DNA from: Parabacteroides massiliensis
Lineage (GTDB): Bacteria > Bacteroidota > Bacteroidia > Bacteroidales > Tannerellaceae
DNA: 64,000 bases
Direction of reading: 5' to 3'
NCBI RefSeq assembly: GCF_900155425.1
Contig: NZ_LT700191.1
Coordinates: 359,918-423,917 of the forward strand
Positions 17,121 to 25,294 of this stretch are shown one piece after another. A program made the translations under genes and the position numbers. Positions within the stretch are counted from its first letter, which is position 1. Each line of letters begins with the position of its first letter. The notes beneath the pieces are model-generated. The model was not told the DNA's origin. It made no database searches and saw nothing but the letters and a program-made list of their open reading frames with translations.

Positions 17121-18455
17121 TTACTTGAAGAAGAACCTGAAGATGTCGTTTCCGTTAGCGTAGATCAACAAGGCGAACAACAAGACCATCCCGGTGATCT
17201 GCGCATATTCGAGGAATTTGTCGCTTGGCTTACGCCGTGCTATCACTTCGTAGAGCAAGAACATCACGTGGCCACCATCCAAGGCGGGAATCGGCAGGAT
17301 ATTCATAAAGGCGAGGATGATAGAAAGGAAAGCTGTCTTCATCCAGAACGTCTGCCAATCCCATTCTGCCGGGAACAAACTTCCGATCGTACCGAAGCCT
17401 CCCAAACTGGAAGCTCCTTCTTTTGTAAAGACATATTTCATGTCGCTGACATACCCTTTCAGCGTGTTCACTCCTAACATGACACCGGCAGGGAAAGATT
17501 CGAAGAAACCATATTTACGAGTCACCGTCTGATATATATCAAAAGGCGAAACCGAATAGACACCCATTTTCCCGGCCGTATCCGTATGTAGCGTCAATGT
17601 CTGCGGGACACCGCCACGGTAAAAGCCGACCAAGACATCCTGATCCTTATTTTGTGCAAGCACTTCGCCCACTTCATAGAAGGAAGGGGTTACGATCCCG
17701 TTAATAGACACGATACTGTCTCCCGGTTGCAAACCGGCTATTGCAGCAGGCGATCCGCCATTTTCCGTTTCGCCCAGTTCGCGTACGACCATCGGGAAAC
17801 GATAGGACGCAAATCCTTTCTTTTCCCGCATAACGCGCTGTGCCATATCTTCGGGGATAGGGATAACCGTTTCAACACCGTCACGCAAAACCGTTACGGT
17901 CTGCGCATTGAGGACGTGGCGGAAACAGTCTTCACCGAAACGCTCCAATTCCGTATCGTCTGCTTTCAGCAAGATATCACCATCCCGGAATCCTACGTTA
18001 TGGAAAGTCTCGCTATAATCCATACCGGCCTTCACATTTTTCAAAGGCAGGAAAGTATCGCCCCACGTGAACAACACCATCGAATAAATAAACAGCGCCA
18101 ACAGGAAGTTGAACAACACGCCCGCAACCATGATCATCAACCGTTGTCCGGCAGGTTTGGAACGAAACTCATAAGGCTTCGGCGGCTGTGCCATCGCCTC
18201 CTTGTCCATGCTTTCGTCGATCATGCCGGATATCTTGCAATAACCTCCCAAAGGAAGCCATCCGACACCGTATTCCGTATCACTGTTCTTAGGTTTGAAC
18301 TTGAAAATCGAGAACCACGGGTCAAAGAAAAGGTAGAATTTCTCCACCCGGACCTTAAAGATACGAGCAAAGATAAAATGCCCGAACTCGTGGACCAACA
18401 CCAATATCGATAAGCTCAGAATGAGCTGTAAGGCCTTAACTAAAAATGTCTCCAT
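17121..18455 (-). CDS. rseP: RIP metalloprotease RseP (site-2 protease)
   Basis: The 444-residue inner-membrane zinc protease shows the active-site helix LVHEFGHFIFARI (HExxH, about residue 22), a PDZ region (GLQPGDSIVSINGIV, about 240) and the second catalytic segment NILPIPALDGGHV near 395. The family cleaves transmembrane anti-sigma factors and signal peptide remnants. It is the last gene of a minus-strand cluster after dxr; the intergenic gap of about 155 bases carries facing TTGACAATT repeats. Confidence 0.93.
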   Translation of the reverse strand: METFLVKALQLILSLSILVLVHEFGHFIFARIFKVRVEKFYLFFDPWFSIFKFKPKNSDTEYGVGWLPLGGYCKISGMIDESMDKEAMAQPPKPYEFRSKPAGQRLMIMVAGVLFNFLLALFIYSMVLFTWGDTFLPLKNVKAGMDYSETFHNVGFRDGDILLKADDTELERFGEDCFRHVLNAQTVTVLRDGVETVIPIPEDMAQRVMREKKGFASYRFPMVVRELGETENGGSPAAIAGLQPGDSIVSINGIVTPSFYEVGEVLAQNKDQDVLVGFYRGGVPQTLTLHTDTAGKMGVYSVSPFDIYQTVTRKYGFFESFPAGVMLGVNTLKGYVSDMKYVFTKEGASSLGGFGTIGSLFPAEWDWQTFWMKTAFLSIILAFMNILPIPALDGGHVMFLLYEVIARRKPSDKFLEYAQITGMVLLFALLIYANGNDIFRFFFK

Positions 18456-18460
18456 ACTTT

Positions 18461-18618
18461 GTCAATTGACGATTGACAATTGACAATTGACAATTATACT
18501 CCTTCTTGCCCCTTGTCCATCCTCAATCGCCTTATTCTTAATTATTATCTATATCTTTCTTTATCTTTATAATGTTTCCTCTTCTAATTGCCAATTATCC
18601 ATTCTCAATTGTCAACTG
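18461..18618 (-). repeat. Facing TTGACAATT-type repeats between dxr and rseP
   Basis: Read on the reverse strand, the dxr stop codon TGA lies inside TTGACAATTGAGAATGG (about 18600-18618). Tandem copies in the opposite sense (AATTGTCAATTGTCAATTG) run up to six bases before the rseP ATG (18461-18496). The middle part has no feature I recognise. Comparable arrangements occur at other junctions in the window. Confidence 0.65.
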
Positions 18619-19763
18619 AAAAATTGCTCTGCAATTTTTCTTGCCTCCGCATCCGTCGCCACATAATCTTCGTAGGTCGGAACAGGGATAAAGGTGGCTT
18701 TCGCCATTGTTTTTTCGATCACGTCGCTCATCTGCAGGAAGCCGATCCCGTCACGCAGGAAAGCCGCTACCACCACTTCGTTGGCTGCATTCAGGATACA
18801 AGGCATATTCCCTCCTTTCCGGACCGCCTCGAATGCAAATGCAAGATTACGAAAACGTTCCATATCCGGCTCCTCGAAAGTTAGCGTCGCATATCGGGTA
18901 AAATCCAGACGGGGCGCTTTACTGTACAGCCGTTTGGGATAAGAGAATGCATAGCTGATCGGAAGTTTCATGTCGGGAATGCCCAACTGGGCGATCACCG
19001 CGCCATCTTCGAACTGGACCATCGAATGGATCACCGACTGCGGATGCACCACGACCTGTATCTGTTCCGGTGTAACTCCGAACAGCCACTTCGCTTCGAT
19101 CATCTCGAACCCCTTGTTCATCATCGACGCCGAGTCGATCGTAATCTTTGCGCCCATGCTCCAGTTGGGATGCTTCAACGCCTGTTCCTTGGTTACGACA
19201 GCCAGTTCCTCCATTGTCTTGGTACGGAAAGGGCCGCCGGAAGCCGTCAACAATATCTTTTCCACGGGGTTCTCCCACTCTCCCGCTAAACACTGGAAAA
19301 TGGCAGAATGTTCAGAATCAACAGGAAGGATAGGTACTTTGTGTTCAAGAGCCAAAGCAGTGATCAGTTCGCCCGCCACCACCAGCGTTTCCTTGTTTGC
19401 CAACGCGATCGCCTTGCCGGCTTTGATCGCGGCAATCGTCGGTTTCAACCCTGCATATCCCACCATCGCCGTCAGTACCATATCGATCGGCTCCGACTGT
19501 ACGACCTGGGCAATGGCATCCGAACCCGCCCAAACCTTGATGGGAAGGTCTTCCAACGCCTCCTTCAATTCGGGATATTTCTGCTCATTGGCGATAACTA
19601 CCACTTCGGGCATATATTTACGTGCCTGATTGATCAACAGATCCACCTGATTATTGGCAGTGAGAGCATACACTTCAAAAAGGTCGGGATGTTCGCTGAC
19701 CACTTCCAAAGCCTGCGTTCCGATTGAACCTGTAGAACCTAATATGGCCAAGTTTCTTTTCAT
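18612..19763 (-). CDS. dxr: 1-deoxy-D-xylulose-5-phosphate reductoisomerase
   Basis: The 383-residue enzyme makes MEP, the committed intermediate of the non-mevalonate isoprenoid pathway, with NADPH. The N-terminal nucleotide motif LGSTGSIGTQAL, the LANKETLVVAG segment, the metal/substrate motif VDSEHSAIFQCL, and HPQSVIHSMVQF are all in order. Its stop codon lies within a TTGACAATT-type repeat. The gene is 5 bases downstream of the M23 peptidase gene and is probably co-transcribed. Confidence 0.96.
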   Translation of the reverse strand: MKRNLAILGSTGSIGTQALEVVSEHPDLFEVYALTANNQVDLLINQARKYMPEVVVIANEQKYPELKEALEDLPIKVWAGSDAIAQVVQSEPIDMVLTAMVGYAGLKPTIAAIKAGKAIALANKETLVVAGELITALALEHKVPILPVDSEHSAIFQCLAGEWENPVEKILLTASGGPFRTKTMEELAVVTKEQALKHPNWSMGAKITIDSASMMNKGFEMIEAKWLFGVTPEQIQVVVHPQSVIHSMVQFEDGAVIAQLGIPDMKLPISYAFSYPKRLYSKAPRLDFTRYATLTFEEPDMERFRNLAFAFEAVRKGGNMPCILNAANEVVVAAFLRDGIGFLQMSDVIEKTMAKATFIPVPTYEDYVATDAEARKIAEQFFS

Positions 19764-19768
19764 GCGTA

Positions 19769-20641
19769 TTAAAATGCTATATATTCTTCGGGATTGACCG
19801 GACCGCCTTTATACCACAACTCGAAATGGAGATGCGGGCCGGTCGACAGTTTTCCCGTATTGCCTACCAGAGCAATGGCCTCGCCCGCAACGACGCGGTC
19901 GCCCACCTCCTTCAGCAACAATTCGTTATGTTTATAGATAGATAAAAAACCGTTCTTATGCTGCACCTGTATCACATTTCCGAAGTTCGGATCGAAGCCG
20001 GCAAAAACCACCGTCCCATCCAACGTCGACAGCACGCTTTCCTTCGGAGCGGCAACCAAATCGACGCCATAATGACGGATATTGGCATCATAATGAGAAG
20101 AGACCACACCGTTTACGGGTTTATAGAAAAATATGCCGTCGGTAGGAACCGGATTCGGATCCAGTACAGCCAGGTTATATTTCTCCGCTTCTTCAAAATC
20201 TTTTACAAATTTCTGTTCTTCCTTTGTTTGCGGAATCTCATAGTCAGGGTTCACCCGCGCCAACGAATCGATCTCGCGAATCGAATCGATCGGCATCGTC
20301 CCCGACAGGATACCTGCCACATTATTCAGATAAAGAGATTGTATCTGTATCATCCTTTCCAGCGAATCGGCACGCAAGGCATTCTGCATGATCTCCTTAC
20401 GGACTTCCACATCCAGATATCCCGGCAGATAGTTCCGTATCGGTGTCTTGATAATGATAAAAGCCGTGAAAGCAATCAGCAGGAAAGCAAAGAGGGCCAA
20501 CATCGCAAATGCGGAAAGTTGCGACAATCGGAAAGACCATACCTCTTCCAGCGTCCCTTCATTGAAGAAAGACAGTTTGTATTTAAACCGGATCCGATGC
20601 CAGAATGATTTCTTATTTGTTCGTCTTTGCTTTTGTGCCAT
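19769..20641 (-). CDS. M23 family metallopeptidase, membrane-anchored
   Basis: The 290-residue protein has a short basic cytoplasmic N-terminus, one membrane segment (about residues 43-65) and a C-terminal LytM/M23 domain. Metal ligands are visible as HYGVDL (HxxxD, about residue 188) and HLHFE (HxH, about 270), so it should be catalytically competent. A charged region between the anchor and the domain probably forms a coiled coil. Such proteins cut or regulate peptidoglycan cross-bridges in the periplasm. It lies between rimM and dxr. Confidence 0.87.
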   Translation of the reverse strand: MAQKQRRTNKKSFWHRIRFKYKLSFFNEGTLEEVWSFRLSQLSAFAMLALFAFLLIAFTAFIIIKTPIRNYLPGYLDVEVRKEIMQNALRADSLERMIQIQSLYLNNVAGILSGTMPIDSIREIDSLARVNPDYEIPQTKEEQKFVKDFEEAEKYNLAVLDPNPVPTDGIFFYKPVNGVVSSHYDANIRHYGVDLVAAPKESVLSTLDGTVVFAGFDPNFGNVIQVQHKNGFLSIYKHNELLLKEVGDRVVAGEAIALVGNTGKLSTGPHLHFELWYKGGPVNPEEYIAF

Positions 20642-20656
20642 GTGTATTCGTCAATT

Positions 20657-21178
20657 TCATAAATCCAAGAGACCTTCCGGAATGGAAACAGTCAGCTTCT
20701 TATTTTCATGATCGGCAGACAAGATCAGCTCCTCGGCGGCAGGCAATAACAGTTCTTCACCGTTATGATCGATCTGCAAAAGGACATTGATGGTCGATTC
20801 GTCTACATCGGTAATTTCGCCTATTTCGCCATGATGTTCATCTATGACCCGATAACCGATAAAGCTGTCCCAAGTCATATCGCCCACCAAGTCGTCCTCA
20901 TCCACTTCATCAAGCGAATAAAAAACCTCGCGGTTGGAAAACTCACGGGCTGCTTTCTCGTCATCCACATTCTTCAACTTCAGAAGGATGACTGTATCCG
21001 TCTTATAGCGGTATTCCTCGATGAAAAAAGGAACCAGGATTCCATCCATCTCGCATATGATATACGGATCGTCCGAATCGTCGAAGACATCACTGTTCGT
21101 AACCAACGCAATCTCCCCCTTTATGCCGTGAGGTTTGGCAAACTGCCCTATCTTGAAAACTTCTTCTTTCTTAATCAT
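20657..21178 (-). CDS. rimM: Ribosome maturation factor RimM
   Basis: The 173-residue protein has the RimM N-terminal barrel (FKIGQFAKPHGIKGEIAL) and a C-terminal PRC-barrel-like region (VGDMTWDSFIGYRVIDEHHGEIGEI split over residues 95-120). It helps 30S head assembly by binding protein S19. Here it sits among cell-envelope genes rather than beside trmD/rplS. Confidence 0.92.
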   Translation of the reverse strand: MIKKEEVFKIGQFAKPHGIKGEIALVTNSDVFDDSDDPYIICEMDGILVPFFIEEYRYKTDTVILLKLKNVDDEKAAREFSNREVFYSLDEVDEDDLVGDMTWDSFIGYRVIDEHHGEIGEITDVDESTINVLLQIDHNGEELLLPAAEELILSADHENKKLTVSIPEGLLDL

Positions 21179-21189
21179 GACAAGAGTGT

Positions 21190-22494
21190 TTAAAGTCGGG
21201 TTATACGAGCCCCGATGTTGTTCAACCGTTTGTCAATATTCTGATATCCACGGTCTATCTGGTCGATATTGTGGATATGGCTGGTTCCTTCGGCACTCAT
21301 CGCTGCGATCAGCAAAGCGATGCCGGCACGGATATCAGGAGACACCATATTGGAACCGCGCAGTTTGAAACGATTACCCAACCCAATCACAGTCGCCCTG
21401 TGCGGATCGCAAAGAATGATCTGCGCCCCCATGTCGATCAGTTTGTCGACAAAGAAGAGACGGCTTTCGAACATCTTCTGATGGATCAGCACACTGCCGA
21501 CAGCCTGTGTCGCGACAACGAGAAAGACACTCAGCAAGTCCGGCGTCAGCCCCGGCCAGGGAGCATCGGCAATCGTCATGATGGAACCGTCTATAAAAGT
21601 CTCGATCTGATAGGAATCGTGTGTCGGGACATGGATATCGTCACCGATCTGTTCGACCGTAATACCCAGACGGCGGAATGAATCGGGGATAATCCCCAAC
21701 ATATCATAGCCTGTATTTTTGATCGTGATGTCGGAACCTGTCATTGCAGCCATCCCGATAAAACTGCCGACCTCGATCATATCCGGCAAGACCGTATGCG
21801 TAGTGCCACCCAACGCCTCCACTCCTTCTATTGTCAGCAGATTGGAACCGACACCCGAAATACGGGCTCCCATACGGTTCAGCATGGAGGAGAGCTGTTG
21901 CAGATAAGGTTCGCAGGCGGCATTATAAATCGTTGTTTTCCCTTCCGCAAGCACAGCAGCCATCAGGATATTGGCTGTTCCGGTCACCGAAGCTTCATCG
22001 AGCAGCATATAGGCGCCCTTCAACTTCTTTGCCTCTATTTCGTAGAGTTGGCGGTCGGGGTCATAACTGAAGCAAGCCCCCAACTTCTGAATACCGACAA
22101 AGTGAGTATCCAAACGACGGCGTCCGATCTTATCGCCTCCCGGTTTCGGGATCAGCGCCTTGCCAAAACGGGCGACCAACGGGCCGACAATCATCACCGA
22201 ACCACGCAGGGAACCGCTTTTACGCAAGAACTCGTCCGTCTCCAGATAGTTCAAGTCGACAGCATCAGCTTGGAAAGTATACGTATCGGCAGCCGGATGT
22301 TCCACCTTCACCTGCATGTCGCGCAGGAGTTGTATCAGGTTATTCACATCCAGGATATCCGGCAAATTATGGATTGTCACTTTTTCCGGCGTAAGCAAAG
22401 TTGCACAAATGACCTCCAAGGCTTCATTCTTTGCGCCCTGCGGTACAATTTCACCGGACAACCGGTAACCGCCTTCTATGACAAATGAACTCAT
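21190..22494 (-). CDS. murA: UDP-N-acetylglucosamine 1-carboxyvinyltransferase
   Basis: The 434-residue enolpyruvyl transferase catalyses the first step of peptidoglycan precursor synthesis in the cytoplasm. It has the conserved GAKNEALEVI (Lys22, Asn23) and the flexible-loop region PKPGGDKIGRRRLDTH. The loop position that is a fosfomycin-targeted Cys (PGGC) in Escherichia coli is Asp121 here. Such Cys-to-Asp enzymes are active but intrinsically insensitive to fosfomycin in other bacteria. Its ATG overlaps the stop of the DUF4290 gene (ATGA), so they are translationally coupled. Confidence 0.95.
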   Translation of the reverse strand: MSSFVIEGGYRLSGEIVPQGAKNEALEVICATLLTPEKVTIHNLPDILDVNNLIQLLRDMQVKVEHPAADTYTFQADAVDLNYLETDEFLRKSGSLRGSVMIVGPLVARFGKALIPKPGGDKIGRRRLDTHFVGIQKLGACFSYDPDRQLYEIEAKKLKGAYMLLDEASVTGTANILMAAVLAEGKTTIYNAACEPYLQQLSSMLNRMGARISGVGSNLLTIEGVEALGGTTHTVLPDMIEVGSFIGMAAMTGSDITIKNTGYDMLGIIPDSFRRLGITVEQIGDDIHVPTHDSYQIETFIDGSIMTIADAPWPGLTPDLLSVFLVVATQAVGSVLIHQKMFESRLFFVDKLIDMGAQIILCDPHRATVIGLGNRFKLRGSNMVSPDIRAGIALLIAAMSAEGTSHIHNIDQIDRGYQNIDKRLNNIGARITRL

Positions 22495-23093
22495 CGACCT
22501 TTACGTGAATAATTTTTCTTCGTGTTCGTATTGTTGCGAGCGAGTATATCGCGGCTTTCCGCCAACTTATGTACCTCTTCATCCAGAACGATCCGGCCTT
22601 CCGACAGTTCGTCGAGGTCTTTGAAAATCTTCCGGTCGTCTACGGATTCCTTGTTCCAGGTCAGGAACGATTTCTTCATCTGGGTAGCCAACAATTTGAT
22701 CAATTGGTCCTTTTCCACACCCGGTTCGAATTCGGTTGCTTTCTGGATCATTTTCTCAAGCGTCTTGCCGTAATGACGGTAGCGTATCCGCGAATTGTTA
22801 TAAGGTATGCGCGGGGGACGCGAGTAAAGGTCTTCTTTCTTTACGATCTCATACGGATAATCGATGTCCAGTTTGAAGTCGGCCATAATAGCCAAGTGAT
22901 CCCAAAGAATATGCTTGAAGTCGTTTACATCGCGTAAATGGGGAAACATGTTTCCCATGATGTTGATTATTGTGTCTGCACAGCGTTTACGTTCTTCCCT
23001 GTCCTCAATGGTAATGCAATAGTCCACCATATTCTGTATATTGCGTCCATATTCGGGCATAACCAATTTCTTTTCTTCTGTATTATATTTCAT
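22491..23093 (-). CDS. DUF4290 family protein
   Basis: The 200-residue soluble protein (LVMPEYGRNIQNMVDYC near the N-terminus, then HILWDHLAIMADF) matches my memory of DUF4290, a Bacteroidota family of unknown function. It has no signal peptide or membrane segment; the C-terminus is basic and low-complexity (NNTNTKKNYSRKGR). It heads the cluster with murA, rimM, an M23 peptidase, dxr and rseP and overlaps murA, so a link to envelope synthesis or ribosome maturation is reasonable but unproven. Confidence 0.85.
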   Translation of the reverse strand: MKYNTEEKKLVMPEYGRNIQNMVDYCITIEDREERKRCADTIINIMGNMFPHLRDVNDFKHILWDHLAIMADFKLDIDYPYEIVKKEDLYSRPPRIPYNNSRIRYRHYGKTLEKMIQKATEFEPGVEKDQLIKLLATQMKKSFLTWNKESVDDRKIFKDLDELSEGRIVLDEEVHKLAESRDILARNNTNTKKNYSRKGR

Positions 23094-23113
23094 TCCAAAT
23101 TCTGTTTATCCGG

Positions 23114-23144
23114 CAAAGTTACAGATTATAATTGATTTAAACAA
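23114..23144 (-). promoter_or_regulatory. Predicted promoter of the DUF4290-murA cluster
   Basis: On the reverse strand TAACTTTG (23114-23121) is preceded by TTG (23142-23144) with a 20-base spacer, the expected Bacteroidota spacing. It drives transcription towards the start at 23093. Confidence 0.55.
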
Positions 23145-23385
23145 TACGGCTTCCACTCTGCATAGTGTTAAGAAATGCCTATAAAACCAAGGAGAAAGAA
23201 AACTACAGGTATTGAGAACAAATACCAAAGTACTGCTTTTTATAAAGTACTTGAGCTCGTTTTGGCGTGCAAAACGAGCCTTCCGGATCTTTCCTTCATT
23301 AAGTCCGTTAATTGTTAAATAACCTGTTTTTTACAATAAGTAATAAAGGATCGGCAAAGGTAATTTCTTCCGGTGGACACAAACA
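23145..23385. other. Intergenic region with one perfect hairpin
   Basis: No gene is visible. GCTCGTTTTG (23255-23264) pairs perfectly with CAAAACGAGC (23270-23279) around a 5-base loop. Two AAAGTACT words lie just before it. The stem has no T-run on either side, so it looks more like an RNA structure or protein site than a classical terminator. Confidence 0.4.
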
Positions 23386-23420
23386 AATTAGGGGACAAGG
23401 ATATTCCCTGCCCCCTAATT
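23386..23420 (-). terminator. Terminator-like hairpin after the GH2 gene
   Basis: AATTAGGGG pairs with CCCCTAATT (9 bp) with additional inner pairing. On the reverse strand it lies about 17 bases after the stop of the 23437-25290 gene and is followed by TTTGTTTGTG. Confidence 0.6.
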
Positions 23421-23436
23421 GAATTTTAGTCCGTTA

Positions 23437-25290
23437 TTATTTTGATTCTGGTGTCTTACTAAAAATGGCGTGGATACGCTTCATGTCGAACTTTGGGGTA
23501 CGGTCGTAATAATAAATACCGTTTTGCTCCTGTTCCACATCCGTAAGCTGCGTATAGCAATAGCCCCAAATATCATTTGAGAGAGAAAGCACAGCATCCA
23601 CCTGTCCTTCCAAGCGAGTGTAGAATTCTTCCAACGAACGAGGAGGCTCACCGTATCCCCAAGAGGTATTCTGGGCGCTCTCCGTCTGTTGTGCCGGATT
23701 CCACTTGATTCCGCCAAACTCATCCACCAGGTAAGGCATATCCTTCTTATATTCCGGAAAAGCATACTGGTCTGTATATTTAAGGCCGTTATAACCGATA
23801 TTCATCGGCATCAGATGAATTTCCCATTTCGGAGCTTCCATCAGCTTGCCGCCGTTATACAATTTTTCCTTCAACTTGGCAGGATCCTGTTCGTAGTTAT
23901 GAACGGTCCAGATATCGGTTGCGATATGCGTACCACCGCTTGCCCCATGGAAAGGGCGCGTCGGGTCGATCATTTTCGTCAGGTTGTAGAGGTCGTGCAT
24001 CAAGCGCGGATACTGTACACGGTCGGGCCAGAACTCCTCGTTGGTCGGCGTCCAGATCAGGAGTGACGGATGGTTACGGTCGCGCTGCACAATCTCACTC
24101 CATTCGGTAATGAAATTACGAGCCGTCTCCGTATCGTTACAATCCATCCCCCAGCTGGAAGCTTCCCCCCAAGTCAGATAACCCATCTTATCAGCCCAAT
24201 AGTAGAAACGTTCTTCGAAAACCTTCTGATGCAGGCGGGCACCATTGAAACCTGCCTCCATAGAGAGTTCGATATCCCGTTTCAACGCCTCGTCACTCGG
24301 AGCCGTCCAGATACCGTCGGGATAGAAACCCTGATCGAGCACCAGACGCTGGTAGTAAGGCTTATTGTTCAGATAAATCTTATTGCCTTCGATATGCACC
24401 TTGCGCATACCGGCATAACCATTGACCTCATCAATTACATTTCCATTCTTATCCAAAACCTTGTACTCCAGACCATAGAGGAAAGGATTTTCCGGACTCC
24501 AGGTCTTCATCTTCTTAACCGGAAGAACCACAGAAGACAGGGAGCTTGCCGAAACCGTCTGGCTGGCAACAACCTTGCCGTTGTCTTTCAGCGTCACCTG
24601 CAATTTTCCTCCTGCCTCCTTGTAGAAGCGGGGACGGACCACCAATTGCTGCTGGTCGATATCCGTCAGGACCTGAACCGACTGCAATCCTTCCGGATGG
24701 ACAGCTTCCATCCAGACCGTCTGCCAGATACCGGTCGTACGGGTGTAGTTGCAGCCATAAGAGGCATATTGCAGATTCTGCTTGCCAGTCGCTTGTTTGG
24801 CTCCGCGCACGTCGCTCTCCACATAGACGACCAGACTGTGTGTCTGCCCCGGCTTTACCAGAGAAGTGATATCCACGGCAAACGAAGAAGTCCCACCGAA
24901 ATGGCGATTAGCCAAAACACCGTCGATATAGACTTCCGATTTATAGTAGACCGCACCGAAATTAAGCAGAATACTCTTTCCGTTCCATTCCTGTGGAATC
25001 GTGATCGGACGCTGATACCAGAAATGACGGATGAAGTCTGTATATCCTATGCCGGACAATTTACTTTCCGGGCAGAAGGGAACGGTGATCTTCTTTTCAA
25101 AGCCGTTCGATTTATAGAACTCGCGCTCCATTCCCGAACCACCGAAATCAAACGAGCAAGTCCATTCACCATTCAGGTTGACCCACCCCGCCCGCTCAAA
25201 CTGCGGACGGGGGTATTCGGGACGCGGCATGGACCAGACAGAGGCCACGCACAGAAAAATAGATAGAAAAGCAATGCTAATCCGTTTCAT
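23437..25290 (-). CDS. Glycoside hydrolase family 2 enzyme (distal)
   Basis: The 617-residue protein has a signal peptide (MKRISIAFLSIFLCVASVWS) and the GH2 order: sugar-binding jelly roll (RPEYPRPQFERAGWVNLNGEW split at residue 40), Ig-like domain and TIM barrel. The likely acid/base Glu is in IWTPTNEEFW and the nucleophile Glu in YLVDEFGG, so it should be active. GH2 enzymes cleave beta-galactosides, glucuronides, mannosides and related bonds; the specificity is not readable. It is 4 bases downstream of a second, divergent GH2 gene. Confidence 0.88.
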   Translation of the reverse strand: MKRISIAFLSIFLCVASVWSMPRPEYPRPQFERAGWVNLNGEWTCSFDFGGSGMEREFYKSNGFEKKITVPFCPESKLSGIGYTDFIRHFWYQRPITIPQEWNGKSILLNFGAVYYKSEVYIDGVLANRHFGGTSSFAVDITSLVKPGQTHSLVVYVESDVRGAKQATGKQNLQYASYGCNYTRTTGIWQTVWMEAVHPEGLQSVQVLTDIDQQQLVVRPRFYKEAGGKLQVTLKDNGKVVASQTVSASSLSSVVLPVKKMKTWSPENPFLYGLEYKVLDKNGNVIDEVNGYAGMRKVHIEGNKIYLNNKPYYQRLVLDQGFYPDGIWTAPSDEALKRDIELSMEAGFNGARLHQKVFEERFYYWADKMGYLTWGEASSWGMDCNDTETARNFITEWSEIVQRDRNHPSLLIWTPTNEEFWPDRVQYPRLMHDLYNLTKMIDPTRPFHGASGGTHIATDIWTVHNYEQDPAKLKEKLYNGGKLMEAPKWEIHLMPMNIGYNGLKYTDQYAFPEYKKDMPYLVDEFGGIKWNPAQQTESAQNTSWGYGEPPRSLEEFYTRLEGQVDAVLSLSNDIWGYCYTQLTDVEQEQNGIYYYDRTPKFDMKRIHAIFSKTPESK

Positions 25291-25294
25291 GCTT

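Noticed and set aside
24070-25266. A 398-codon plus-strand frame opposite the GH2 gene.
   Set aside because: It is antisense to a clear GH2 enzyme with intact catalytic motifs and shows no family character.
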